Below, in pieces: positions 40,101 through 51,000 of a DNA stretch of 64,000 nucleotides (positions are counted from its first letter, which is position 1; each line of letters begins with the position of its first letter). The notes under the pieces are model-generated. The model made no database searches. It was not told where the DNA came from and was given only the letters and a program-made list of their open reading frames with translations. The position numbers and the translations under genes were made by a program. Source of the DNA: Pseudo-nitzschia pungens (taxonomy: Eukaryota; Bacillariophyta; Bacillariophyceae; Bacillariales; Bacillariaceae); NCBI GenBank assembly GCA_037355855.1, contig CM074759.1, positions 5,208,001 through 5,272,000 of the forward strand, read 5' to 3'.

Positions 40101-43009
40101 TTGGCAGGTTCAATAGCACCACCAGTGGCAATAATCCCACCAGCCCACCGGTCAAGAGCTGCCTGAAAGTCAACAGCTAATTCCTCACCAGATGTGGAGG
40201 AATCAGAGCCAGCACAAAACAAATCTGTGTCATCCACAAAGGCAAAACCCACAAGAGAAACAAGTTGCAGTGACAATGAAGTGATAAGATGGACACCATG
40301 CCCAGCCTGTTGCATCATTCGGAAGACAATTGTTGACACCAAAGCCCAAAGAGTTGGACCAATACCATTGCCTTGGCCACAACCACTGAGAGGAACAGGT
40401 TCATCACCATACACAGGACCTGACCGACCAAAACCAGTTTTGATGTGGTGCTTGGCAAGTTGCAAAGTAGACAAAAGAACCTCACACACATGTGCAGGAA
40501 CCCCAAAGCTTTGGAGAGTGAGACCTGCAATGGGATGAGAGATCCTATCATAGCAGCCCTTAGCATCATTCATAGCAACAGCACCAGATCTGCGCTTCTG
40601 CCTCAACACATCACAGATGAGCTTCTTGTTCAGGCAGGTGTTGATGGCCTTGTGGTGTTTCCTGCTTCCATGTTGATCAACAGCCACGGCATTGGCACGT
40701 TCAGCATGGGCAAGAATTCGTCTGCCAATCATCTTGTTGTTGATTTGGAACTCAGGAGACATCAGCTGAATAAGCCTCATCTTATCCACTCTATATTCAC
40801 CAGGTTTCTTGAAGATTTCAACATCAGTGATGACCTGCCAAGCAGAAGGAGAGAAGCCAACAATCAATGGGACGGATCTCAGGAGAGTGTCAAACTTGTT
40901 CAACTGGGGATCAAGGGCAAAAGCCTTGTGGTGGGAAAAACTCAAACAAGAAGGTTCACTTGCTGTGCGTTCCCTCTGGCGTTTCCAGGCAGCAGCATTG
41001 TCAGCTGGACACACTGAATAGTCAAAGGGGGGCAAACTCAGTATAGAGTCAGGGACTTTGAGACAGGAAAGAAATTCAGAAAGGTATTTGTCAGTGGCAG
41101 GAGGAGGATTATATGTGCCATCAAGAACTTGAGCAGAAGCATGTGCTGTGCCTAGATAGCCAAAATCTTGAATGAAGGAGGGAGTCATGGAAGGAGTGCC
41201 AATACACTGCTGTTGACGCCGGACATTGGATTCAGCCATAGCTGGAACCATAGTAGACTGGGACTCCAAGACCTGTTCAACACCATCATGGCCAACTGCA
41301 ATAGCTCTCAAGACAGCTGACTTGTTGACACGTCCCCGAATAGACCTAGCAGCAAGGCCAAGCTCTCTTTGAAGGCGTTCCCTGCGCATCCTGGCACGAA
41401 TCTGGGAAGCATCCTGGTTGTGAGGTTTGCCTTCAGCAAGAAGTGCATCCACCAGGCCTTGATTGAAGGAGTCTCTCCATGAGGGGGCCAATTTCTTCAC
41501 TGCCCGGTATTGCCTGTAAGCTTGTTTCAGATGGAGGATAGCACTGGAAAGGTCACTGTGTTCTCCTTTGTAGAGAGAAAGCTTGCAGGCCAACCTTTTC
41601 AAAACAGTATGACTGGTGGACACACCCTGTCTCAACTTAACAACACGCCTCCAAAAGTCAATGGTATCACGATAGACTTGCAGCTTTGGTGACCATGGAA
41701 CCAGACCAGCTTTAGTGTGGCAGAGGTTTTGTTCAACAGAGAGCCTGAGAGAGGTAGAGGTTTCATGGAGTACTTCATATGTGGTGATGAGATCAGTTCG
41801 CACAGAAATATCCCCAGACTGAAACTGAGCCAGGAGGTGCTCCAGCTTAGCCTGGAGAGAAAACACTCCAGCCTTAAGAAAGCTGTGCCTCACTCGCTTG
41901 AAATACCGTTGGCGCAGATGAGGGTGAGAGGACTGGAGTTTGGAATGAGAGAATCTCACAGGAGGTGGAAGATGTTTGCCCATAAGGCTGCAATTACAAA
42001 CCTCAATCCAAAGCAGTCTATGGTCAGATTCCATACCATGGACACCTCCAAAGGGACAATACCCAGCCCTGAGAACATCAACATTCTCAGAGACCCAAAT
42101 GGCATCAATTGGTGTTCTGGTAGTGTTTCGGTTGTGAGTGGCAGGAGGAGAAGACGTACTATGAAGGGTAAGAATGGCATCTCTGAAACCAAGAGCCTTG
42201 AGCTCAAAAGACAAGCCATCAGTCCTGACATCAGCATTCTGGTCAATCCCAACAATGACTTGATCACCTGCACCCAGGCAGACCTGAAGGGCAGCAGTCA
42301 AATCCCTGTGAAAGAGAATGCATGGATTGGGACTGAAAAGATTTTCAGCGGCCTGAAAGTATCGGTACTGTTGATTCCAGACTGAGCCAAGATCCCTATC
42401 ATTTTCAACTGGGCAGTAGGCAGAAAACATGGTGACATTGTAGCCATCCCTGCCCTGAAACTTGACAAAGGACCATCTACCAAGACCAGATGGATCAGCT
42501 CCATGTGCAACCTTGTGTGAGCTGAACAGCTGGTCAATGGAAAAACCTGTACCGCCAGGCTGAAGCCAAGAGCAGGCAGAAGCTTCATGCTTGTTGTTAG
42601 CAAGATAAGAAAAACTTGAGGGACTGACATGCTTCATGCGCCGATTGAAAAGGTCACAGGGCAGGAGTTTGGATTCATTCAAACAATGTTCAGCAAAAAG
42701 AGCCACACTGGCATTGCTCTTGACAAATTGACGGGCGTTGTGCTTGGACATGGACATAAAGGCAGCTCTGCGCTGTGGTCCAATGTTTTGGAATGTGATG
42801 ATGGTGGAGTTAGAGGATGGAGCTTGAGGAAAGGAATGACCAAAAGTGTCAGAATCCTTAGCAGCAAGAGATTCTCCATGAAGAGTTAATTGGACAAAAT
42901 GAGGGACAGGGGAAGAGTCGGAGGGGGAAAAAGGAGAAACAGGAGAAGCATTGATGGGATTTGGATTGGAAGGCATCCCATCACACCTCATATCAGAAGA
43001 GCTAACCAT
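37169..43009 (-). CDS. LINE-F ORF2: EEP endonuclease, reverse transcriptase, RNase H (1946 aa)
   Basis: The enzyme nicks target DNA and copies element RNA from the nick. Start at MVSSS (43009), whose ATG overlaps the ORF1 stop in ATGGTTAG; the frame is open to an earlier ATG at 43081. Domains: EEP endonuclease at about 70-337 (N75, E107, D256 and N258 in GIDQNADVR, SDH 328-330); basic linker; RT at about 715-985 (NDAKGCYDR near 814-822, GCGQGNGIGP near 876, FVDD 924-927); long connector; RNase H at about 1452-1606 (D1457, E1505, D1535, D1598); CCHC finger from C1714. All catalytic residues I can check are present, so it looks functional. It is longer than most LINE ORF2 proteins (usually 1000-1400 aa). 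ORF2 of LINE-G differs by a few dozen residues by eye. Clade placement needs a tree; C-terminal RNase H with EEP suggests the I/R1-like broad group. Confidence 0.94.
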   Translation of the reverse strand: MVSSSDMRCDGMPSNPNPINASPVSPFSPSDSSPVPHFVQLTLHGESLAAKDSDTFGHSFPQAPSSNSTIITFQNIGPQRRAAFMSMSKHNARQFVKSNASVALFAEHCLNESKLLPCDLFNRRMKHVSPSSFSYLANNKHEASACSWLQPGGTGFSIDQLFSSHKVAHGADPSGLGRWSFVKFQGRDGYNVTMFSAYCPVENDRDLGSVWNQQYRYFQAAENLFSPNPCILFHRDLTAALQVCLGAGDQVIVGIDQNADVRTDGLSFELKALGFRDAILTLHSTSSPPATHNRNTTRTPIDAIWVSENVDVLRAGYCPFGGVHGMESDHRLLWIEVCNCSLMGKHLPPPVRFSHSKLQSSHPHLRQRYFKRVRHSFLKAGVFSLQAKLEHLLAQFQSGDISVRTDLITTYEVLHETSTSLRLSVEQNLCHTKAGLVPWSPKLQVYRDTIDFWRRVVKLRQGVSTSHTVLKRLACKLSLYKGEHSDLSSAILHLKQAYRQYRAVKKLAPSWRDSFNQGLVDALLAEGKPHNQDASQIRARMRRERLQRELGLAARSIRGRVNKSAVLRAIAVGHDGVEQVLESQSTMVPAMAESNVRRQQQCIGTPSMTPSFIQDFGYLGTAHASAQVLDGTYNPPPATDKYLSEFLSCLKVPDSILSLPPFDYSVCPADNAAAWKRQRERTASEPSCLSFSHHKAFALDPQLNKFDTLLRSVPLIVGFSPSAWQVITDVEIFKKPGEYRVDKMRLIQLMSPEFQINNKMIGRRILAHAERANAVAVDQHGSRKHHKAINTCLNKKLICDVLRQKRRSGAVAMNDAKGCYDRISHPIAGLTLQSFGVPAHVCEVLLSTLQLAKHHIKTGFGRSGPVYGDEPVPLSGCGQGNGIGPTLWALVSTIVFRMMQQAGHGVHLITSLSLQLVSLVGFAFVDDTDLFCAGSDSSTSGEELAVDFQAALDRWAGGIIATGGAIEPAKSFCYLIDFKWNGSGWDYRSIADMPGDFSVADKNGNRATLDRFEVDHADKTLGVFISMDGNEEAQIAHLKSQSQSFGSQLRASKCEKRASLYTFKYSFMKSVEYPMPVTQLDEATWTKIIHPALVPVLNKAGMSRTFPRHVFYGPSLYQGFGFIHPYLLQEFSHIATLFQESVRSSQTGRILRLTAESLRLELGIPLHLGVTPYHPFASYVTPCWYKHVWKFFSVHPVSLFEDFPDLPLLRSNDCYLMQAFVNSGFRGADLSLLNHMRMSLKAISLADICTPDGKRLSPMAFQLTSSNHLRDHLDWPRCPPSWPPAAKRLWTKALQTCFLPPCPPPAARALAPSFHLGHWLSAQTASLWPWFLSPSTDRIFFKTSTGWIVSTSQGRGRYRVTSELISDKPACAIELVCPVICGQVVRVVGSSAFVSEPPDMDPLEYNPFDSLPDSPVDAFDALCASPRVLLHQYSLPQTGCQHLVDAIASGTASAVCDGSFDPDLLRGTSAFILSPNTSTKSASLFLTGCNFVSGSPEDQSSYRSELAGIIGVLTCCTALVNLFDIASGSINIALDGDTALKQAQGSWPLVISQKSFDYVYVIRNMISALPISVNFQWVQGHQAGIFLDWWALRNHQVDSMAKAFLSVHRASAHHYPRLVLEPWAFSLNGCKCSRFDQNALHVAISGPPLLQYWQTHHDIPIPQPVMSSIHWCAHLSAFKRLPPGMQRWFVKFASGCIGVGNQLLHYQYQDHSRCPLCDADNEKVSHVLSCKDTGAVTHSVSAFKGPLQQRLEVEQTDPSLVVAIVDLLTRVRKGQTIYPSSYSLAIASAVRAQRTIGWHNWLLGRWSPRWYQIQADYYSHIGSKRSPKRWATAIIHQFFLTSWDLWTYRNERLHGPGGTLDAEQHQSLDASITSELAIGAAGALPQSHSLLQTPFHVLQGYTLTAKRQWLATIHLARKQYAAPVQPVQPYQQEAALLRAWLTGPQG

Positions 43010-45960
43010 GATCAGAAGGAAACCGAGTCTGTCGCACGGAAGAAAGAGTTGCCGGAGCTGATTTGGTGGAGACATTGGCATGGCTCAAATCACTGACACT
43101 AGCATCATGACCGGAAGAGAATGCAATTGCAGCAACTCCAAGCCTCAATGCAGAGGCTGCATCTTCCCCACCACCGGCAGCAGGAACTGCAGTTGAGGAC
43201 TCAGGAGAGGCCACAGGGAGGTCACCTGCCATGGCATCATGGGGAGGTTCAGGAACTGCAGGGGGAACAACAGGAGAGATACCAGGGGAGGCATCAGGCT
43301 TGGCCACATGGGTAGGATCACCGCCAGGAGGAACAGCACCTGCAGGCGCTGAGGCCTGGACATCAGTGAGATTGGAAGTGCCGGTCGCTAAAGTATCCAT
43401 GGATTGAGAATCATCAAAACCTCCACCACCACTGTCAGCACGGGCTTGGAGGTTAAAGTGCAGATCTAGATCAAAAGTGAGGTCGGGGGCAAGGTCAACT
43501 GACAAGTCATCATCAACAAGTTCCCAATCTCTTGCATCCCCATCACCAAAAAAGGGAAGAGAGTCATCCTGCATTGGATCTGCAGCAGGTGCAGTTTCCA
43601 CAACACAATTGACAGCAGCATCCCAATGGTAAGCTTCCATTTCAGTCAAGCACTCAGAAGAGAACCATTGGCGAACACAAGAACCATAATGAGCTTCCAG
43701 TATAATAGGCAGGAAAGACAACATGGCCATAGCTTCAGCCTTGGTGGTGATATTGTACAAAGCAAGGATCTCGCCTCGGTATGAACTGGTATCAACAGAA
43801 AGAAAAAGAGGCCATGACCAATTGTCACGGGTGCGGATGCCCAGAAGCACACTGCGCAGTGTCTTCAAACCCAGCCCTTGGCCCAAGTCAACTGGAAGAT
43901 CAAGATCAACTACCCCCAGAACAGGAGCAGTTTCATGGCTCTCAATAAATTTGGCTTGGCGGTGCTTAGCCTGGCGAACAGTCTTGAGCTTGGAGGGGGG
44001 AAGAGGTCTGTCAGAAGGATTGGTAGCTGTCTCAATAAACTTGTAGAATTTACCATCAGGTAAAGAGGCAATGTCTGAAGGTTTGCAACGGTTGAACTGG
44101 GCTTTGAGGAGCTTAACAGTTTGGGCGCGCTTTGTTGCATCACATAAAACATGAGCAGCCAGAACCGGATTGGGATCAGGAGTTCTGGAGTTGTCAAGGC
44201 TGATATTCTTCCTGATAACAGCAATAGGACACGCCTGAAACCTGGGATGAGTTTGAAGCAATTCGTTGTAGTGGTCAAGATCAAAACTCTGCATGTAAGA
44301 TCCAAGGAGAAAGCCACATGTGACAATAACTGGGGCCTGTATGTGGTCATATTTCAGGTCCATATCACGGTCTCTGAGCCTCTGGAGCAATTGTGCTGAA
44401 AAGAGTTTCTCCAGGGAAGCACTGTGGCCCACAAAGAAGCGTAGATGAGGAGCAGTTCTACTGCGAAGCCAGAGCTGAGCAACATACAATTCCAAGGTCT
44501 TCCTGTCAGGAAGTGTCGTCCAAAACTTGGTAACAGGCTTGGCCTTGGGGTTGAGCCTGGCTCTGGAGGGAAAAACATACAACACCAGGCGCTTGTCAAC
44601 AGTCCATAGAAGATCCAAAGCTTCCTTGAGAGACTTGAGCAGCTCATCATATAGTTCCCCAGGGCGTTGTGACATCAACCTTGGAAGGGACAGAGTGACA
44701 TAAGAACTATGAGAACACTTGGTGCCAGCAGTGACATCCACTGGAGCTCTAGAATCACTGGAGCAAACCCCTCGGCGTTGGAGGAAATGCCCAGCAGAGG
44801 AGGACAAGACAGTAGCATCACCACCACCAGGAAGAAAGGACACTGATTTGGAAGTGGAAGCATCATCAACTGCAGTTGGCGCAGGTGTAGGAGGTCGCTT
44901 CTTGAAATGCCAGTGGGAGCCAAGCACCTGATTGGCTGCCAACCAAACTCTTCCTTCAGTGCTGGGCAAAAGGTTACCTTCACAATACAGGTCATCAAAA
45001 CACTCAGGAGACATCTTGGCCAAACCAATAAGACATCTCTTCAGAGCATGGCCTGAAGGTTGCTTGGTCCAGTCTGCAGAGGCTTGAAAGCAGAGAGAAG
45101 CAAGGGAAACCAGGGACTTCCACAGAAGCAGTTCTCCACTCAGGGTTGTCAGGAAAAGCTTGAGCATATGCTGGAGGGATGGCAGACTGACAGACATCAT
45201 GGATGGATTTCTTGTCATTCCCATCTTTCTTACTGAAGAAGTGAGTAGGACTAGGACACCCAGTCCATAGCCGGGATCCTGCTGGAGTTTTACGAAGAGT
45301 GTGGATAGGGGTGGGAATGGAAGCACGACCAGTAAAAGGCCCCTTACCGTAGAAGCACCAGAGGAAGGAATCTGAGTGAGCTTTGTTGGCAGCAGCCAGG
45401 GCTTTCTTGCGCAGGGCATGTCGCTCTGCAGACGGTGTGTCAGAAAGAAATGCAAGAGTAGCTTGTTTCAGACTAGACTTGGAAGGAGAGACCTTGGAAG
45501 GAGGGTGCTTAGAGTCTGAGTGCTCAGAGCCTGGCTGGCCATCCCTAGACGTCGCACTGTTGGACTTTCCACTGTTGGGCTTCCCACTGTTGGACGTCCC
45601 ACTGTTGGAATTTCCACTGTTGGACTTCCCACTGTTGGACTTCCCTCTGTCAGACGTCCCACTGTCGGACTGCCCACTGCCTGAATGCCCTGTGTCTGAA
45701 TGCCCAGTGCCTGACTGCTCAGTGCTCATATCAACATCATCTAGTGCACCAGTAGACACAGCAGAAGTGAAGGACATATCATCATCAGAAGGGAGTGAAT
45801 CCCTAGCTGTACGGGGAGAGGGAGGGGGAGAGGGAGTAGCCTGAAGAACGGAACCAGCAGGTAGTCGGCGGGAAGGGGTCCCCGTAAAGGCGCGTTTGTT
45901 TGAAGGAGTGTTATCCAAGGGAGACCTTTTTCGCCTGGAAGCTGGCGGGGGGGGAGGCAT
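43002..45960 (-). pseudogene. LINE-F ORF1, broken by one inserted base
   Basis: Starts MPPPPPASRRKRS at 45960 in a CACCATGCC context and matches LINE-A ORF1 throughout. At about 45118 the run CTTCC has one base more than LINE-A (CTCC). Length is 2959 rather than 2958 nt, so the frame shifts about 280 codons in. N-terminal and C-terminal parts are each open. All else is preserved, including the 15-bp repeat and the ATGGTTAG junction. A sequencing slip cannot be excluded. Confidence 0.92.
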
Positions 45961-48003
45961 GGTGGGGCGAGGATCGTCTGAATAGGCGTGTTGGCTCGGG
46001 CGCTGGTAGGCTGTCAGTGTTAACCTGTATGGATATATACAGATGGGTGTATTCTACACTGCTCTGGGATGTGCAAGTGCCAGGTGATGACAGAGGCCGA
46101 AGCAGGGGAAGCACCGGTTGATGACAAAGGCCGGGGCAGGAGAAGCACCGGTTGATGACAAAGGCCGGGGCAGGAGAAGCACCGGTTGAGGGCAAACAAC
46201 AGCTGAAACGCAAGCAATTGGGTGCTGGACCAACAGCAGACACGCCTCTTGGATGTGCAAGTGCCAGGTGATGACAAAGGCCGGGGCAGGAGAAGCACCG
46301 GTTGAGGGCAAAGGTCGGGGCAGGAGAAGCACCGGTGGAGGGCAAATCAACAGCAGAAAACCTCCAGTGGAGTGCAGGAGCAACTACTGAATCGCCGCGC
46401 TTGAAAGGAGAAGTACAGCAGCAACAACAAGGGTAACCTTGGTCTGGACAAGGAAAAGGTCCCTGGGGATCCAAAAAATATACTGGAGCACACCCACAAA
46501 AGTCACCGGGGACACTGGAAATTTTTGCTAAAAAACGAGCAAAATTTGTCTCACACTTGGAGCCCAAAAACTCTGCGCGGAAGAACTCTGCAAATCGTGT
46601 AGGCTTGTACTCGTACTGTACTCTGTACTCGTAGCGTGAAGAGTTGCAAATCGTGTAGGCTTGTACTCGTACTGTACTCGTAGCCGTAGCGTGAAAATTG
46701 TGCAAATTTGAACAAGTTTCGTGTAGGCTTGTAGGCTTGCAAATTCGAATCGTAAACGATTTGAATTGAAATACAGCAGCCCCAGGGAAGCTTGGACCCT
46801 GAAAACAGGGGCTTTAGTAAGAACACTTAGGGACCGGGGGATATCAATAGCAGGGCACACTTAAAAGGCTCAGGAGGGAACTTGAAGTTCAAACTCGCGA
46901 GTACTTATAAGTGGAAACAGTATCCAGGGGCAATTGGCTTGAAAATAGGGACCTTGAGCGAGACACTTAGGGACCAGGGAAGCTGCTTGCTTGAAAACAG
47001 GGGCTTTAGTAGAAACACCTAGGGACCAGGGGGAGGCTTGTGTCTTGAAAACAGTGTCGAACTTGAAGTTCAAGTTGGGATTGCTTAAGAGCGAAAACAC
47101 TTAGGGATCAGGGAACTCGCGAACACTTAGGGACCAGGGGAATTGTAGTCTTGAAAACAAGGGGCGGTAGTAGCTGTAGTCTTGGAAACAAGAGTGCAAT
47201 AAGTAAGAGGTACTTAGGGATCGGTTGGTCTTGGCTTGAAAACAGGTGTAGTAGGGGGAGCCTTAAGCGAAAACACTTAGGGACTAGGGGGCTTGGCTAG
47301 GAAACAGGGGTACTCTTAAGTGAGAAACACTTAAGGAGTAGTGGGCAATTGGCTTGAAAATAAAGGGGAAACTGGAAGATATGCTCGCGAGGGACCTTCT
47401 AGAGAGGGGGGTATGTATGTGTTCGACAACTTCAACTTGAAAAGACTTAGGGAACTCAGCAAGGAACCTTGAAGAATGTAGAACATTAAGTGGATATCAC
47501 TTAAGGGGCTTGAAAGACTGTATAGCGTTAAATAATAAGGTAGCTTGGAAACAGATAGAAAAAAACAAACCGAGCTCGGAGACAAACTGAGCGTGGAGAC
47601 TAACCGGAGCAGAGCTGCTGTAGAATTAGTACTGCAATTGCTGTAGAAAATTATGTGTCCTTGTTTTCGGTCGTGTTGCTTGTTGCTTGCCGACAGAGCT
47701 GCTGTAGAATTAGTACTGGGAGCGCTGTAGAAAATTATGTGTCCTTGTTTGCTTGTGTTGCTGCCGAATCGATCGACCGACCGACAGGAAACAAGGAACC
47801 AAAGCAACCAAAGGAAGCAAGGAGCAGCCAAACAAACAGCAGAATCAGATAGGGGAGGTCGCTGTTAATAGGTGTAGTGCTTGGTTTTGTTGTAGGAGCT
47901 TTAGAAGTGAGTGAGATATCAAAGGGGAAAGTTGTGTAGAAATCTACGTGTTTTAAGTACTGGCACATCGGAACGTCGGACAAAATCGCGCGTCGCAAAA
48001 TTG
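45961..48003 (-). promoter_or_regulatory. LINE-F 5' UTR
   Basis: 2.04 kb. Near ORF1 is a short 34-bp VNTR block (46069-46372), then the antisense gypsy module (about 46412-46505), CAAATCGTGTAGGCTTGTA repeats (about 46590-46740), one copy of the 192-bp unit (about 46799-46988), and the CTTGAAAACAGG/CACTTAGGGA series. It ends with the conserved 5' terminal 400 bp, which is almost identical to LINE-G. Confidence 0.75.
46069..46372 (-). repeat. Short 34-bp VNTR in LINE-F 5' UTR
   Basis: A few units of the type GGCCGGGGCAGGAGAAGCAC with GGTTGATGACAAA between, around one ACAACAGCTGAAACGCAAGC spacer. Same units and spacer as the long LINE-G array. Confidence 0.9.
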
Positions 48004-48024
48004 TGGGATAAGATCCAGTATCAA
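48004..48024. repeat. Right target-site duplication of LINE-F (21 bp)
   Basis: Exact copy of 36846-36866. Confidence 0.93.
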
Positions 48025-48083
48025 AAGGGATGGGACAGGATAAGAAGCAGGAACAGAAGACAAAACCAAGGTACAAAGTGTAA

Positions 48084-51000
48084 TCAACCCTGAGGTCCAG
48101 TAAGCCAGGCTCTGAGAAGAGCAGCCTCTTGTTGGTATGGCTGCACTGGTGGGACAGGCGCTGCATATTGCTTCCTTGCAAGGTGGATGGTCGCAAGCCA
48201 CTGCCGCTTGGCAGTCAGGGTGTAACCTTGTAGGACGTGGAAAGGGGTTTGTAACAGGGAGTGTGACTGGGGAAGTGCACCAGCTGCACCAATTGCCAAT
48301 TCTGAAGTGATGGAAGCATCAAGAGATTGGTGTTGTTCAGCATCAAGGGTACCCCCAGGACCATGGAGTCGTTCATTCCTATAAGTCCAAAGATCCCAGG
48401 AGGTAAGAAAGAACTGATGGATGATAGCTGTAGCCCAACGTTTGGGAGAGCGCTTGCTTCCAATGTGGGAGTAGTAGTCAGCCTGAATTTGGTACCAGCG
48501 AGGAGACCACCTACCAAGAAGCCAGTTGTGCCAGCCAATAGTCCTCTGTGCCCTGACAGCAGACGCAATTGCAAGTGAGTAGGATGATGGATAAATGGTC
48601 TGGCCCTTCCGAACTCTGGTGAGAAGATCCACAATGGCAACAACCAATGATGGATCAGTTTGTTCAACTTCAAGCCTCTTCTGCAGGGGTCCCTTGAAAG
48701 CTGACACACTGTGCTGTACTGCCCCAGTGTCCTTGCAGGAGAGCACATGAGAAACCTTCTCGTTGTCTGCATCACACAATGGGCACCTGGAGTGATCCTG
48801 ATACTGGTAGTGAAGTAGTTGGTTGCCAACACCAATGCATCCAGAAGCAAATTTGACAAACCACCGTTGCATGCCAGGAGGTAATCGCTTGAAGGCAGAC
48901 AGATGGGCACACCAATGGATGGAACTCAGAACAGGTTGTGGGATGGGGATATCATGGTGGGTCTGCCAATATTTAAGAAGAGGAGGACCAGAAATGGCAA
49001 CATGCAGAGCATTCTGATCAAACCTTGAACACTTGCATCCATTGAGAGAAAATGCCCAAGGCTCAAACACAAGTCTTGGATAGTGATGGGCCGAAGCTCT
49101 ATGAACAGAGAGAAAGGCCTTTGCCATGCTGTCAACCTGATGATTGCGAAGGGCCCACCAATCAAGAAAGATTCCAGCTTGATGGCCCTGAACCCACTGA
49201 AAGTGCACAGAGATTGGCAGGGCAGAAATCATGTTTCTGATGACATAAACATAATCAAAAGACTTCTGGGAAATAACCAAAGGCCAAGATCCCTGAGCCT
49301 GTTTGAGAGCTGTGTCACCATCCAGAGCAATAGTGATAGAGCCAGAAGCAATATCAAAGAGATTCACCAGAGCAGTGCAACAGGTGAGAACTCCAATGAT
49401 ACCCGCCAGTTCACTCCTGTAGGATGACTGATCCTCAGGGGATCCACTGACAAAATTACAGCCAGTGAGGAACAATGAAGCAGTCTTGGTGGAGGTATTG
49501 GGTGACAAAATGAAAGCAGAAGTTCCTCTGAGAAGGTCCGGATCAAATGAACCATCACATACAGCACTGGCAGTACCATTCTGAATAGCATCAACAAGGG
49601 TCTGACAGCCAGCCTGTGGTAGGGAATATTTGTGGAGAAGTACTCTTGGAGACGCACAGAGTGAATCAAAGGCATCTGCAGGGGAGTCTGGAAGAGAATC
49701 AAATGGATTGTACTCCAGAGGATCCATGTCAGGAGGGTCAGAAACAAAGGCTGAGGACCCAACAACGCGTACAACTTGTCCGCAAATAACAGGGCAGACA
49801 AGCACATCAGCACAGGCTGGTTTGTAAGAAATGAGTTCAGAAGTGACCCTGTATCTGCCCCTGCCCTGGGAGGTGCTCACAATCCAGCCAGTAGAAGTTT
49901 TGAAGAATATTCTGTTGGTGGAGGGAGACAAAAACCAAGGCCAGAGAGAAGCTGTCTGGGGAGAGAGCCAATGCCCAAGATGAAAAGAAGGAGCCAGTGC
50001 CCTGGCTGCAGGGGGTGGACAGGGGGGAAGAAAACAGGTCTGAAGTGCCTTAGTCCATAAGCGCTTTGCTGCTGGAGGCCAAGATGGAGGACATCTCGGC
50101 CAGTCAAGATGATCCCTCAAGTGATTGGAGGAGGTCAGCTGGAAAGCCATGGGAGAGAGTCTTTTTCCATCTGGAGTACAAATGTCAGCAAGGGAAATAG
50201 CCTTGAGGGACATGCGCATGTGATTCAAGAGGGACAAGTCAGCACCTCTGAAGCCAGAGTTGACAAAGGCTTGCATGAGATAACAGTCATTGGAACGTAA
50301 CAGAGGAAGATCTGGGAAGTCTTCAAACAAGCTCACAGGGTGAACAGAGAAAAACTTCCACACATGTTTGTACCAGCAAGGAGTGACGTAGGAAGCAAAA
50401 GGATGATATGGTGTGACACCAAGATGGAGAGGAATGCCAAGTTCGAGCCGTAGAGACTCAGCAGTTAGCCTGAGAATCCTACCAGTTTGTGAGGACCTGA
50501 CAGATTCCTGAAAGAGGGTGGCAATATGACTGAACTCTTGGAGGAGGTATGGATGGATGAAACCAAAGCCTTGATAGAGGGAAGGACCATAGAACACATG
50601 TCTGGGAAATGTCCGCGACATCCCTGCTTTATTCAGCACAGGAACAAGTGCTGGGTGAATGATCTTAGTCCAAGTGGCCTCATCAAGTTGCGTGACAGGC
50701 ATGGGGTATTCAACAGACTTCATGAAAGAATACTTGAAGGTGTAGAGGGATGCGCGCTTCTCACACTTGGAAGCCTTGAGCTGAGAGCCAAAAGACTGAG
50801 ACTGTGACTTCATGTGAGCAATCTGTGCTTCCTCATTGCCATCCATGGAGATAAAAACCCCAAGAGTCTTGTCAGCATGGTCAACTTCAAAACGATCCAG
50901 GGTAGCGCGATTGCCATTCTTGTCAGCAACTGAGAAGTCACCAGGCATGTCAGCAATGGAGCGATAATCCCAACCGGATCCATTCCATTTGAAATCAATC

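Larger units (their letters stand above)
36867..48003 (-). mobile_element. LINE-F: complete 11.1-kb LINE
   Basis: 5' end 48003, 3' end 36867, flanked by a perfect 21-bp duplication. The tail is TTAATTAATTAATT rather than ATT repeats. 5' UTR 48003-45961, ORF1 45960-43002 (one-base insertion), ORF2 43009-37169, 3' UTR 37168-36867. It is the best reference copy of the family in the window. Confidence 0.95.
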
